DNA of 64,000 nt, taken from the NCBI RefSeq assembly GCF_020736845.1, contig NZ_JAFFQR010000105.1:62001-126000 (forward strand), written 5' to 3'. Each line of letters begins with the position of its first letter. The first letter of the stretch is position 1. Positions 43,568 to 51,764 of this stretch are shown here, piece after piece. The position numbers were made by a program, and so were the translations under genes. The DNA comes from Paenibacillus farraposensis (GTDB taxonomy: Bacteria; Bacillota; Bacilli; Paenibacillales; Paenibacillaceae). The notes beneath the pieces were generated by a model. It was not told the DNA's origin and searched no databases. It saw only the letters and a list, made by a program, of their open reading frames with translations.

Positions 43568-45049
43568 ATGAAACCGTTTAAATTTTGGTTTGCTATAGGA
43601 AGCCAGCATTTGTATGGACCGGAAACGCTAGAACAGGTACAAGAGCATGCCCGCAAAATTGTGGAAGGATTGAATCGCAGCAGTCATTTGCCGTTTGAAG
43701 TTGTATTGAAACCTGTCCTGACGAATTCCGACGCAATCCGTCGTTTGATTATCAATGCGAATGGGGATGACCTGTGTGCAGGGATCATGACCTGGATGCA
43801 TACATTTTCACCAGCAAAGATGTGGATTGCCGGCTTGACGCGTTTGGCGAAGCCTTTGCTGCATCTGCACACCCAATTTAATCGTGACATCCCTTGGGAT
43901 AGCATTGATATGGATTTTATGAACCTGAATCAATCCGCACATGGTGACCGCGAATTTGGCTTTATCGGTGCACGCTTGGATGTAACACGCAAAGTCGTTG
44001 TTGGATATTGGGAAGAAGAAGGTGTTCAAAAACGTATCGGCAGCTGGATGTCTACTGCGGCTGCTTATAGCGAAAGCCAGAACCTCAAAGTAGCACGCTT
44101 TGGCGATAATATGCGCGAAGTAGCCGTTACCGATGGCAACAAAGTAACCGCTCAAGCTCAATTAGGCTGGTCGATCAATGGCTATGGTGTGGGCGATTTG
44201 GTCGAAATCGTAAATAACGTGACTGAAGGCGAAATCAGTGCATTATTCGAAGAATACAATGAGCTGTATGAATTGTCCGCAGCGGCGAAGCAGCCGGGAG
44301 CTGTTCGGGACTCCATTCTGGAACAGGCGCGTATTGAAATAGGCATGAAGAAGTTTTTGAAGGATGGGGACTTCGGCGCTTTTACAACAACATTTGAAGA
44401 TCTGCATGGATTGAAGCAGCTGCCTGGTCTGGCTGTTCAACGTTTGATGGCTCAAGGCTATGGCTTTGGCGGCGAGGGTGACTGGAAAACAGCAGCATTG
44501 ACACGCTTGATGAAGCTGATGGCCAACAATGTGGACACTTCCTTTATGGAGGACTACACTTACCATCTGGAGTCAGGCAATGAACTGATTATGGGTTCAC
44601 ATATGTTAGAGGTATGTCCGACCATCGCTGTAAATAAACCGCGCATTGATGTTCAGCCGCTGGGTATCGGCGGCAAAGCCGATCCTGCCCGTCTTATTTT
44701 TGCAGGCAAACCGGGCAATGCGCTCGTGGCATCCATTATTGAGCTGAAAGGACGTTTTCGTCTGATTATTAACCAAATCCAGGCGGTAGAAAATAAACAC
44801 AACATGCCTAAGCTGCCTGTAGCCAGTATTTTGTGGAAACCTGAGCCTTCGCTCGAAGTATCCGCCGAAGCATGGATTCATGCTGGAGGAGCACATCATA
44901 CGGTATTGTCCTATGCCGTTACTACCGAACAATTGCTGGATTACGCTGAACTGACAGGCATCGAAGCTGTGGTCATTGATAACAACACGAATATCCGCCA
45001 GTTCCGCCAGGAACTGCAATGGAATGAATTGTACTGGAGAAATAAATAA
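43568..45049 (+). CDS. araA: L-arabinose isomerase
   Basis: Interconverts L-arabinose and L-ribulose; Mn-dependent. The protein is 493 residues, the usual length. FWFAIGSQHLYGPETL opens it; MHTFSPAKMWIAGL, HLHTQFNRDIPW, FEDLHGL, MEDYTYHL and ILGSHMLE-like (IMGSHMLEVCPTIA) segments bear the metal Glu/His set. ATG 43568 follows AGGAGGAATTTTGAATT. araB, araD and transporters are not next to it, so it is a lone araA regulated by AraR-type sites. A terminator follows. Confidence 0.97.
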   Translation: MKPFKFWFAIGSQHLYGPETLEQVQEHARKIVEGLNRSSHLPFEVVLKPVLTNSDAIRRLIINANGDDLCAGIMTWMHTFSPAKMWIAGLTRLAKPLLHLHTQFNRDIPWDSIDMDFMNLNQSAHGDREFGFIGARLDVTRKVVVGYWEEEGVQKRIGSWMSTAAAYSESQNLKVARFGDNMREVAVTDGNKVTAQAQLGWSINGYGVGDLVEIVNNVTEGEISALFEEYNELYELSAAAKQPGAVRDSILEQARIEIGMKKFLKDGDFGAFTTTFEDLHGLKQLPGLAVQRLMAQGYGFGGEGDWKTAALTRLMKLMANNVDTSFMEDYTYHLESGNELIMGSHMLEVCPTIAVNKPRIDVQPLGIGGKADPARLIFAGKPGNALVASIIELKGRFRLIINQIQAVENKHNMPKLPVASILWKPEPSLEVSAEAWIHAGGAHHTVLSYAVTTEQLLDYAELTGIEAVVIDNNTNIRQFRQELQWNELYWRNK

Positions 45050-45094
45050 GCAGGCTTTGCATAAAAGCTGCTTAGTCATGGACTGGATCAGTGA

Positions 45095-45122
45095 ACAGCC
45101 GCAGGATATGCGGCTGTTTTTT
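45095..45122 (+). terminator. araA terminator
   Basis: ACAGCCGC/GCGGCTGT arms with a seven-base loop and a T-run. Confidence 0.85.
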
Positions 45123-45165
45123 GTATGCTTTTTGACATCATAAGAAGCGGCTTTAAAATTTATAT

Positions 45166-45195
45166 TTGACAATGATAATCATTATCAAATATGAT
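45166..45195 (+). promoter_or_regulatory. Promoter with embedded Fur box upstream of flavodoxin
   Basis: TTGACA (45166-45171), an 18-base spacer and TATGAT (45190-45195) form the promoter. The spacer is filled by AATGATAATCATT, and 45167-45187 reads as a 7-1-7 Fur box with near-perfect dyad symmetry. Fe-Fur bound here would block RNA polymerase, predicting expression only under iron limitation. Confidence 0.85.
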
Positions 45196-45245
45196 TTGGA
45201 TCATAGGGAATGAAAGCATCCCATATTTCAAAATAAAGGTGAGGG

Positions 45246-45704
45246 ATGAACTTGGGTAAAATCTTGATTGCTTATGCCAGTTTGACCGGTAATACTGAGG
45301 AAATCGCGGAATTGATCGCCGAGGGCGTTCGCCAGGCAGGGCATGAGGCGGAGCTAAAGGCTTCTTATGATTGCAACGCAGCAGATCTGCTCGAATACGA
45401 TGGATTTCTGCTGGGTGTATATACTTGGGGAGACGGAGAGCTTCCTGACGAGTTTTTAGATTTTTACGAGGAACTCGACGAGCTTGATCTGTCTGGTAAA
45501 AAGACTGCTGTATTTGGCAGTGGTGACACTTCTTATGAGCAGTTCTGTGGGGCCGTTGATTTGGTCGAGGAAAAAGTCAAAGAACGAGGCGCCTTCGTTA
45601 TTCAGGAGAGCTTGAAGATCGAATTCAGCCCAATGGAAGATGAAAAGGAGAATTGCCGAGCCTACGGAAGACAATTTGCACAGGCTGGTATTGGAGTGTC
45701 TTGA
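45246..45704 (+). CDS. Flavodoxin
   Basis: An FMN electron carrier that replaces ferredoxin when iron is scarce. In 152 residues, the phosphate loop is YASLTGNTEEIA, the isoalloxazine loops include LLGVYTWGDGELPDE, and GSGDTSYEQFCGAVD is the second FMN loop. This is a short-chain type resembling Bacillus YkuN/YkuP. ATG 45246 sits close behind AAGGTGAGGG; TTG 45252 (MGKILIAYAS) has better spacing and may be the true start. The Fur box upstream fits the iron-starvation role. An unknown gene follows 20 bases downstream in the same unit. Confidence 0.95.
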   Translation: MNLGKILIAYASLTGNTEEIAELIAEGVRQAGHEAELKASYDCNAADLLEYDGFLLGVYTWGDGELPDEFLDFYEELDELDLSGKKTAVFGSGDTSYEQFCGAVDLVEEKVKERGAFVIQESLKIEFSPMEDEKENCRAYGRQFAQAGIGVS

Positions 45705-45724
45705 GAAGAGAGTGAGGGATAGGT

Positions 45725-46537
45725 ATGCGGGGTAGCAATAGCTTAAGCGGTTTTCCTCTTCTGCAAGACTATCAGCTTGAGGAGATGTGGAGAAGGCCGC
45801 AGCCGGGCCATCCGTCACTGGCAGCACGCGGACGTGAGGGCTGGAATTGGCGGCAGCGGGTTCAATATGCCGTTGGTCACGCGCTAAATGAATACTTTGG
45901 AATGGAAGTAGAGGTACGGCGGGAAGTCCCCGTTCAATACGTACTGGAGAAATGGTGGCCCCGGCAACCAAACAGCTTTGAATCGTTGTTTCATTATTGG
46001 GATGTCAAAAATAAAGTGACAGGTGAGTTGTCTAAAATCTGTGCCTTTAATAAGGACTTATTGGTACCGGTGATGTTGTACGAACAATTTTGCACGTCCG
46101 TGCCTGAGCTCAAGGTCGATATTTCGCTTATTGTGCAGGCGGCCTGGCAGCTATCTGCCGGAGCTGACTCCCTTCTGATTCAAAAGTATATCGTCGACTA
46201 TAATCCTAACGTTATTCATACATTTCAGCATTTGACGAATGTATTCTGTCACTATGCATTTGGAGCTCTCCCTCAGCTTATTGAAGTATACTGTCTGCTG
46301 GAAGGCAAGAAGATTTCTTTTATTCCAGGGCCTTCTTCTTTACGACAATCCCTGGATTATGTACAGCTTTTGCGGGATTCCAGCGAAGATGTTCATGGGA
46401 GAACAGAGCGATGCCGTTGTGGCGGTTGCATAGAGCAGCAGCTATCCCAGGATAGCAGTACCACGAGGGACAAAAAGGGGGAGCAGGAGGCGAAGAGCCG
46501 TAAAGAACGGTTATTCGGACCGCTGCTTTTTTCTTAG
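45725..46537 (+). CDS. Unknown protein co-transcribed with flavodoxin
   Basis: A 270-residue soluble protein I do not recognise. It is rich in aromatic residues (WRRPQ, WNWRQR, KWWPRQ, HYWDVK) and has a helical middle part (about 100-200). Near the C-terminus lies the cysteine cluster CRCGGC, followed by a polar, charged tail (about 230-265). No signal peptide or clear transmembrane segment is seen. ATG 45725 follows GTGAGGGATAG, 20 bases after flavodoxin, so it should share Fur control. CRCGGC could bind a metal or cluster; this is inference. A terminator follows. Confidence 0.75.
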   Translation: MRGSNSLSGFPLLQDYQLEEMWRRPQPGHPSLAARGREGWNWRQRVQYAVGHALNEYFGMEVEVRREVPVQYVLEKWWPRQPNSFESLFHYWDVKNKVTGELSKICAFNKDLLVPVMLYEQFCTSVPELKVDISLIVQAAWQLSAGADSLLIQKYIVDYNPNVIHTFQHLTNVFCHYAFGALPQLIEVYCLLEGKKISFIPGPSSLRQSLDYVQLLRDSSEDVHGRTERCRCGGCIEQQLSQDSSTTRDKKGEQEAKSRKERLFGPLLFS

Positions 46538-46582
46538 TGTATTTGAGGAATCCTTTACATTTAACGCTGTTTTTGATGTTAT

Positions 46583-46607
46583 GACCTTGGAAACAAGGTC
46601 TTTTTTT
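46583..46607 (+). terminator. Terminator of the flavodoxin unit
   Basis: GACCTTG-gaaa-CAAGGTC followed by TTTTTTT. Confidence 0.85.
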
Positions 46608-46828
46608 GCGAAAAAAATTTATGAAAAAAATGAAAATTTGTATTGCCTGAATAGATAAATATATCTATAATGTTTCAATGTACGATAGGTATATGAAAAT
46701 ATTTAAATATGAAGAAGACAGTTTGTGAGCATGAGTTAGCTTGTTCTCGGCATACATAAAATAAATCCTGTCTTTTTTGCATGGTATTTGCCATGCGTTT
46801 ATTTACGTTCTAAATTTGGTTTAATGGT

Positions 46829-46854
46829 CTAATATTTCAATTTTAAAATATTAG
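46829..46854 (+). promoter_or_regulatory. Inverted repeat upstream of the efflux operon, candidate operator
   Basis: CTAATATTT and AAATATTAG form perfect nine-base arms eight bases apart, ending 44 bases before the first efflux gene. The surrounding 46608-46897 region is very AT-rich, with other partial dyads (TAGATA/TATCTA at about 46652-46667) and no gene. A MarR- or TetR-type repressor site is plausible; the cognate regulator is not adjacent. Confidence 0.45.
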
Positions 46855-46897
46855 CGTTGAATAATAAAAATTTTTTTGGACAACAGGGGTGGAACAA

Positions 46898-47551
46898 GTG
46901 AGTAAGAAAACTGTATTGCCAATCCTCATCGTGCTGTTCATTTTGAGCGGTGGAGCTATTGGTTATTATTATTGGTATCAGGCCACACACTTTGTTAAAA
47001 GCGACGATGCGCGCATTCAAGCCGATCAGTATAAGGTGATGCCGCAAATCTCCGGAGAAATCAGCCACATTGATGTGGAAGAAGGCGATGTGCTGCAGCG
47101 CAATGAACCGATTGCCGAGCAGGATGTGTCTGGACTGGATGCCAGTATGATTAGTAAATCTGTACTGCGTGCGCCGATCAACGGAACGGTCATCAAGATT
47201 TATGCAAAGGAGCATGAAATCGGAACACCGGGCAGTGCTGTTGCGACGATGGTTGATATGAACAACCTGTACGTATCCACGAATATTGAAGAAACCGATA
47301 TTGACCGGATTAAACCGGGACAGCTTGTTGACATTACGCTTGATGCGGCAGGAGATCAGACGATTCAAGGTAAGGTTCGCAAAGTAGGCGAAGCTTCGAA
47401 TGCCGTATTTTCACTCGTTCCGGCAGTGAACACCAGCGGCAACTTTAATAAGGTAACTCAACGTGTGCCTGTCGAAATTGCTGTGAACAAGCCGAAGGGC
47501 CTGAAGCTGATCCCGGGAACGAACGTGGAAGTAAAAATCCATACATCTTAA
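46898..47551 (+). CDS. Short HlyD/EmrA-type membrane-fusion protein
   Basis: A 217-residue adaptor with one N-terminal membrane helix (TVLPILIVLFILSGGAIGYYYWY). It continues with a lipoyl-like half (QADQYKVMPQISGEISHIDVEEGDVLQRNEPIAEQ), a very short connector instead of a coiled-coil hairpin, and the second lipoyl half (VLRAPINGTVIKIYAKEHEIG), then a beta-barrel. This is the compact form used with DHA2 exporters in Gram-positive bacteria. GTG 46898 has AGGGGTG six bases upstream; an in-frame GTG nine bases earlier overlaps that site. It pairs with the following MFS gene. Confidence 0.88.
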   Translation: MSKKTVLPILIVLFILSGGAIGYYYWYQATHFVKSDDARIQADQYKVMPQISGEISHIDVEEGDVLQRNEPIAEQDVSGLDASMISKSVLRAPINGTVIKIYAKEHEIGTPGSAVATMVDMNNLYVSTNIEETDIDRIKPGQLVDITLDAAGDQTIQGKVRKVGEASNAVFSLVPAVNTSGNFNKVTQRVPVEIAVNKPKGLKLIPGTNVEVKIHTS

Positions 47552-47567
47552 AAAAGGAGGGGTCCAT

Positions 47568-49088
47568 GTGGCTGCCAATGAAACTGCTGCTGCTCCTTCG
47601 ACAGATTCCTCCAAAGAACGCTGGCTTGCCTTTTTCGCTATCGTTTTAGGCGCCTTTGTCGCCATTCTGAACAACAGTCTGATCAATGTCGCCATTCCCC
47701 GATTGACGACGGATTTAGGATCAACGACGACACGGATTCAGTGGGTTATTACAGGTTACACGCTTGCATCCGGTGTTATCGTCCCGATTACCGGATATAT
47801 GGAGCAGCGTATCGGATATAAAAAGTTTTTGATTCTTGCGCTCAGCGTGTTCTCGCTGGGGACAGGAGTATGTATTTTTGCATGGAGTGATTCTTCCCTG
47901 ATCGCGGCCCGTGTGCTCGCTGGTCTGGGCGGCGGGGTTATTATGCCGCTGAGTATGACGATTATTTACAAAATCATGCCGCGTGAACAAATCGGCATGT
48001 CACTGGGGATATGGGGGATCGCCGCAATGGCGGCGCCAGCGATTGGACCTACACTGAGCGGATACTTAATTGAGTGGTTTAACTGGCGTTTCTTGTTTAT
48101 TGTCAGTCTGCCTGTTGCCTTATTTGCCATTTTAATGGTGATTCTTCTAATCAAGGAGCCGCCGAAAGTAAAGCCAAAGCCATTTGATGTGCCGGGCTTT
48201 TTGCTGGCTGCAACTTGTGCTGGAACGCTTTTGTATGCTTTGACGAACGGGCAGCGTGACGGCTGGACTTCTTTTGGAATCATATCGCTTCTATTCATTG
48301 CTTTCTGGGCACTTGTCTTTCTCATTTATGTAGAGAGCGGCAAGGATAATGCAGTAATTGAGATTTCATTATTCAAGAATTTCAAATATACGATTAGTGT
48401 TATTGCCTCCAGTCTGGTCATGATGGGGATGTATGGCGGAACGTTCTTGACACCGTTGTTTTTGCAAAATATTCAGCGTGTGTCCCCGATTGATACCGGT
48501 ATTATCCTCATCCCACAGGCCATTGCCATGGCGGTCATGATGCCTGTTGCCGGGCGGCTGTTCGATAAGTTCGGCATTGTGCCTCTGGGTCTGGTCGGTC
48601 TGACATTAACCAGCTTTATGACCTATCACCTTCATCAGCTTACGCCAGATACTCCGCATGCCTGGTTGGAGACCGTAATGGCATTACGGGGGGTGGGAAT
48701 TGGTATTTGTATGATGCCATTGTCCACGGTCGGCATGAACGCTGTTCACCCGAGCAAGGTGGCGAATGCGTCTACAGCATCCAATCTGGTACGTACCGTG
48801 GCTGCATCGATGGCGATTGCGGTATTGACCGCGATTATGCAAAGCCGGTCGGCAGCTCATGCCCAACAAATTTCGGAGTCCATTACACAAGACTCGGCTC
48901 ATGTGCTACAAGCGACATTGGGCAGCTCATGGATGTCATCCATCAGTAGTTTAATCACACTGGATGCCACATCAAGAGGCATCGGGGATACGTTCCTCAT
49001 TTCATCCATACCGCTGTTTTGCACGATTCCGCTAATCTTTTTGTTTATTCAGGGGAAGCGAGCAAAGACACAGCCGGAAGCTGAATAA
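47568..49088 (+). CDS. DHA2-family MFS multidrug exporter (EmrB-like)
   Basis: A 506-residue, 14-helix major facilitator. The first helix region reads LGAFVAILNNSLINVAIPRLTTDLG, a DHA2 signature with the conserved WVITGYTLASG motif next. GGGVIMPLSMTIIYKIMPREQIGMSLGIWGIAAMAAPAIGPT holds motif B/C elements. It exports drugs or other amphiphiles driven by proton entry. GTG 47568 follows AAAAAAGGAGGGG; an ATG two bases earlier is in another frame. It is flanked by two adaptor genes in one operon. Confidence 0.93.
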   Translation: MAANETAAAPSTDSSKERWLAFFAIVLGAFVAILNNSLINVAIPRLTTDLGSTTTRIQWVITGYTLASGVIVPITGYMEQRIGYKKFLILALSVFSLGTGVCIFAWSDSSLIAARVLAGLGGGVIMPLSMTIIYKIMPREQIGMSLGIWGIAAMAAPAIGPTLSGYLIEWFNWRFLFIVSLPVALFAILMVILLIKEPPKVKPKPFDVPGFLLAATCAGTLLYALTNGQRDGWTSFGIISLLFIAFWALVFLIYVESGKDNAVIEISLFKNFKYTISVIASSLVMMGMYGGTFLTPLFLQNIQRVSPIDTGIILIPQAIAMAVMMPVAGRLFDKFGIVPLGLVGLTLTSFMTYHLHQLTPDTPHAWLETVMALRGVGIGICMMPLSTVGMNAVHPSKVANASTASNLVRTVAASMAIAVLTAIMQSRSAAHAQQISESITQDSAHVLQATLGSSWMSSISSLITLDATSRGIGDTFLISSIPLFCTIPLIFLFIQGKRAKTQPEAE

Positions 49089-49153
49089 AGAACTACCAAA
49101 TATCGACTGGATGGCTTACATTATTTCCACGGACAGAAAGAAAGGGAATTATC

Positions 49154-50620
49154 ATGAAAATATTGAGAGTAGAAAGTACATTAGCGGCTTTGGTCCTCGG
49201 CGGCGCAGTGTTAGCGGGCTGCTCCAGTAATAGCGGCGCGGCGCAGGACATGGTTGTTCCGGTCAAGATCACGCAAGCCCAGCAGGGCATGATCGGACAG
49301 GGTAACATTTATACAGGTACAGTCACCCCTTCGGAGACGGTAAATATCGTACCTAAAGCAGGCGGTAAAGTGATGGAGCTGCCTGTGGATATTGGCTCAG
49401 TGGTCAAAAAAGGCCAAGTGTTGTTCAAACTTGATGACAAGGATATGCAGAACAATGTTGCAAAAGCTCGTGCAGCTGCAGCAGCAGCGGCAGCCGGAGT
49501 AAGCAGCGCTCAAGCATCCCATGAATCATCCATGGTCCAAGCCAATTCTGGCCTGGTACAGTCCAAGAGCGGCGTGATTCAATCGCAAAGCGCAATCAAT
49601 CAGGCGCAGGGCGCTATTAATCAGGCCACTACAGCAGTAGAACAGGCGACACATGGTGTCTCCTCGGCTGCCAACACCGTGAAGCAAACAGGGCAAGCTT
49701 TGGCGGATGCACAAAAAAATGTGGCACGTACACAAAGCCTGTTTGATGCAGGTGCAAGCACCCAAGCTCAATTGGAACAAGCCAAAACAGCTGTCGTGAA
49801 CGCGGAAGCAGCCTATAAAAATGCGCAAAATGCGCAGGCTAACGCACAGGATCAGCTGGTAGCTGCGCAAAAGGCACTCACCACCGCCCACAACAGCTAT
49901 GATACAGCGAAAAGCAGCTACAGCAATGCCAACAACGGTTACAGCAATGCCCAAGGTCAAGTTAAGGTGGCTCAAAATACTGCGGTTATTGAGTCCAGCC
50001 AGCAAGCGCTCAAACAGGCACAGCTGAATGTAAATATCGCACAGGATGCACTAAACGATACTGTAATTACATCACCGATCGACGGTATTGTAGGTACCAA
50101 AAATGCAGAGGTCGGCGAAATGGTTTCTGCTCAGGCTCCTGCGCTGGTTATCGCCAATCTGAGTACAGTAAATACGCTGATCTATGTTCCGGCTGAACAG
50201 ATTAACAATGTTAAAGTAGGAGACAAGGTACAGGTTCGTGTCGCAGCATCCAATATTGTAACAACAGGTACGGTAAAAAATGTAAGCCCGTTAGACGCCA
50301 GCGGCAAAGGTTATCCTGTGAAAATCTCGGTCACGAACCCGGATATGAAGCTGAAATCCGGTATGCTGGCTGATATCAGCTTTGTCGCTGCCAATGCACA
50401 AGAGGGCATTGTTATTCCTACTGCAGCCGTTCAAAAGGATCAAGGCAAAGAATATGTCTATGTTGTTAATGGAGACCATGCCAAACGCAAGGAAGTAAAA
50501 ACCGTTCAAACGACAGGCTCCCAAACGCTGGTTACCAGTGGTTTGAGCGATGAAGAGAATGTAATTGTGAATAATCTGGCGTTGCTGTCCGATAACTCAC
50601 CGATTACAATCAGCCAATAA
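49154..50620 (+). CDS. Lipoprotein adaptor with long coiled-coil hairpin (HlyD/RND-MFP type)
   Basis: A 488-residue lipoprotein; lipobox VLAGCSS places the Cys at about residue 23. After the first lipoyl half comes a very long Ala/Gln/Asn/Ser-rich coiled coil (about residues 95-295) with many QAQ/SAQ/NAQ heptad-like repeats. The second lipoyl half (DTVITSPIDGIVGTKNAEVGE), a barrel and a membrane-proximal domain (TAAVQKDQGKEYVYVV) follow. No RND pump or MacB-like ATPase follows. It is 65 bases after the DHA2 exporter and probably works with it or with a distant pump. A terminator follows. Confidence 0.9.
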   Translation: MKILRVESTLAALVLGGAVLAGCSSNSGAAQDMVVPVKITQAQQGMIGQGNIYTGTVTPSETVNIVPKAGGKVMELPVDIGSVVKKGQVLFKLDDKDMQNNVAKARAAAAAAAAGVSSAQASHESSMVQANSGLVQSKSGVIQSQSAINQAQGAINQATTAVEQATHGVSSAANTVKQTGQALADAQKNVARTQSLFDAGASTQAQLEQAKTAVVNAEAAYKNAQNAQANAQDQLVAAQKALTTAHNSYDTAKSSYSNANNGYSNAQGQVKVAQNTAVIESSQQALKQAQLNVNIAQDALNDTVITSPIDGIVGTKNAEVGEMVSAQAPALVIANLSTVNTLIYVPAEQINNVKVGDKVQVRVAASNIVTTGTVKNVSPLDASGKGYPVKISVTNPDMKLKSGMLADISFVAANAQEGIVIPTAAVQKDQGKEYVYVVNGDHAKRKEVKTVQTTGSQTLVTSGLSDEENVIVNNLALLSDNSPITISQ

Positions 50621-50659
50621 TGTGGTTCAGCATCTACTAAAATAATGAAGCATCATGTG

Positions 50660-50700
50660 CAGGACAGACCGTAGCAGCCTATGGGTCTGTCCTGTTTTAT
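50660..50700 (+). terminator. Efflux operon terminator
   Basis: AGGACAGACC/GGTCTGTCCT arms followed by GTTTTATTTT. Confidence 0.8.
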
Positions 50701-50852
50701 TTTATTGCACATATATTTTTTACATAGTTTGATGTCGGAAAGAGGCTATTTTTGGCGAACTTTGGTATGATAGGATAGACTAAACCGGAAATAGATCGTT
50801 TACTAGATCGAAATTTATTCATTCTCAAATAAATGATCGGGGGAATTGGACT

Positions 50853-51695
50853 GTGGAAGTTAAATTAGTCGTGGATTTTGATGCTTATGAGGATGGGCAA
50901 ACGATGGCTAAATTGGTTGAGGAGCTGGCAGCCAAGCCGGAGTGCGCAGAAATCACGGATTTGATTATTGGGGATTGGGGCGGAGCCTATGAAAATTCGC
51001 CTGAGGATTTTATCCCGGTGCTGGTAAAGCATAAAGATCAATTTCCGAAGCTGCGCAAGCTGTTTATCGGCGATATGGAATATGACGAGTGTGAGGTATC
51101 ATGGATTAATCAAACGAATCTGTCTCCGCTGTTAGAAGCGTTTCCAACATTGGAATCCTTTTATGTCAAGGGAAGTCAGGATTTGAGCTTGGAGCCGCTT
51201 CGCCATAGCCGCTTACAGGAGCTGGTCATTATTTGCGGCGGTCTGCCGGCCAGCGTCCTTCACCAAATCCACAATGCCGAATTGCCTGAATTGCGCAAGC
51301 TGGAGCTGTATTTGGGGGTGGATGAATACGGTTTTGACGGCAGCCTGAAGGATGTTTTACCATTCCTCGACCATAATCCGTTTCCCAAGCTTACATATCT
51401 GGGGTTAAAAGATAGTGAATTGCAGGATGAAATCGCGATTGCAGCAGCGAATGCCCCTGTGATCCAACAATTGGAAGTGCTTGATCTGTCCCAAGGGACT
51501 TTATCAGATAAGGGAGCAGAGGCACTTTTGTCTAGTGAAAGCATTAAAGGATTGAAGCATCTGGATTTGAACTATCATTATATGTCCAATGAAATGATGC
51601 AGCGCTGGAAAAGCACCGGACGATCTGTAAATGTGGACGATCAGCAGAAAGCAGATGAGGAAGATGATTGGCGCTATCCATCGTTGACTGAGTAA
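50853..51695 (+). CDS. STM4015-family leucine-rich-repeat protein
   Basis: A 280-residue soluble protein with irregular leucine-rich repeats: FPKLRKLFIGD, FPTLESFYVKGS, LQELVIICGG, LPELRKLELYLG, FPKLTYLGLKDSELQDE and LKHLDLNYH. Repeats and neighbours fit the STM4015 family, always found with the STM4011-4014 genes. The curved LRR face should bind a protein or peptide, so it may be the scaffold or recognition part of the system; this is inference. GTG 50853 lies behind ATCGGGGGAATTGGACT. It is the first gene of the cluster; 51696-51764 is a short spacer. Confidence 0.85.
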   Translation: MEVKLVVDFDAYEDGQTMAKLVEELAAKPECAEITDLIIGDWGGAYENSPEDFIPVLVKHKDQFPKLRKLFIGDMEYDECEVSWINQTNLSPLLEAFPTLESFYVKGSQDLSLEPLRHSRLQELVIICGGLPASVLHQIHNAELPELRKLELYLGVDEYGFDGSLKDVLPFLDHNPFPKLTYLGLKDSELQDEIAIAAANAPVIQQLEVLDLSQGTLSDKGAEALLSSESIKGLKHLDLNYHYMSNEMMQRWKSTGRSVNVDDQQKADEEDDWRYPSLTE

Positions 51696-51764
51696 TTTTA
51701 CCCGAGAAGATGCATCAGTAACAGATGATGTTCAAATAAAGCGGTTTAAAGTGAGGCGGCTTTT

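Noticed and set aside
46652-46667. TAGATA/TATCTA dyad in the AT-rich spacer before the efflux operon
   Set aside because: Short arms in very AT-rich DNA are expected by chance; the nine-base dyad at 46829 is the better candidate.
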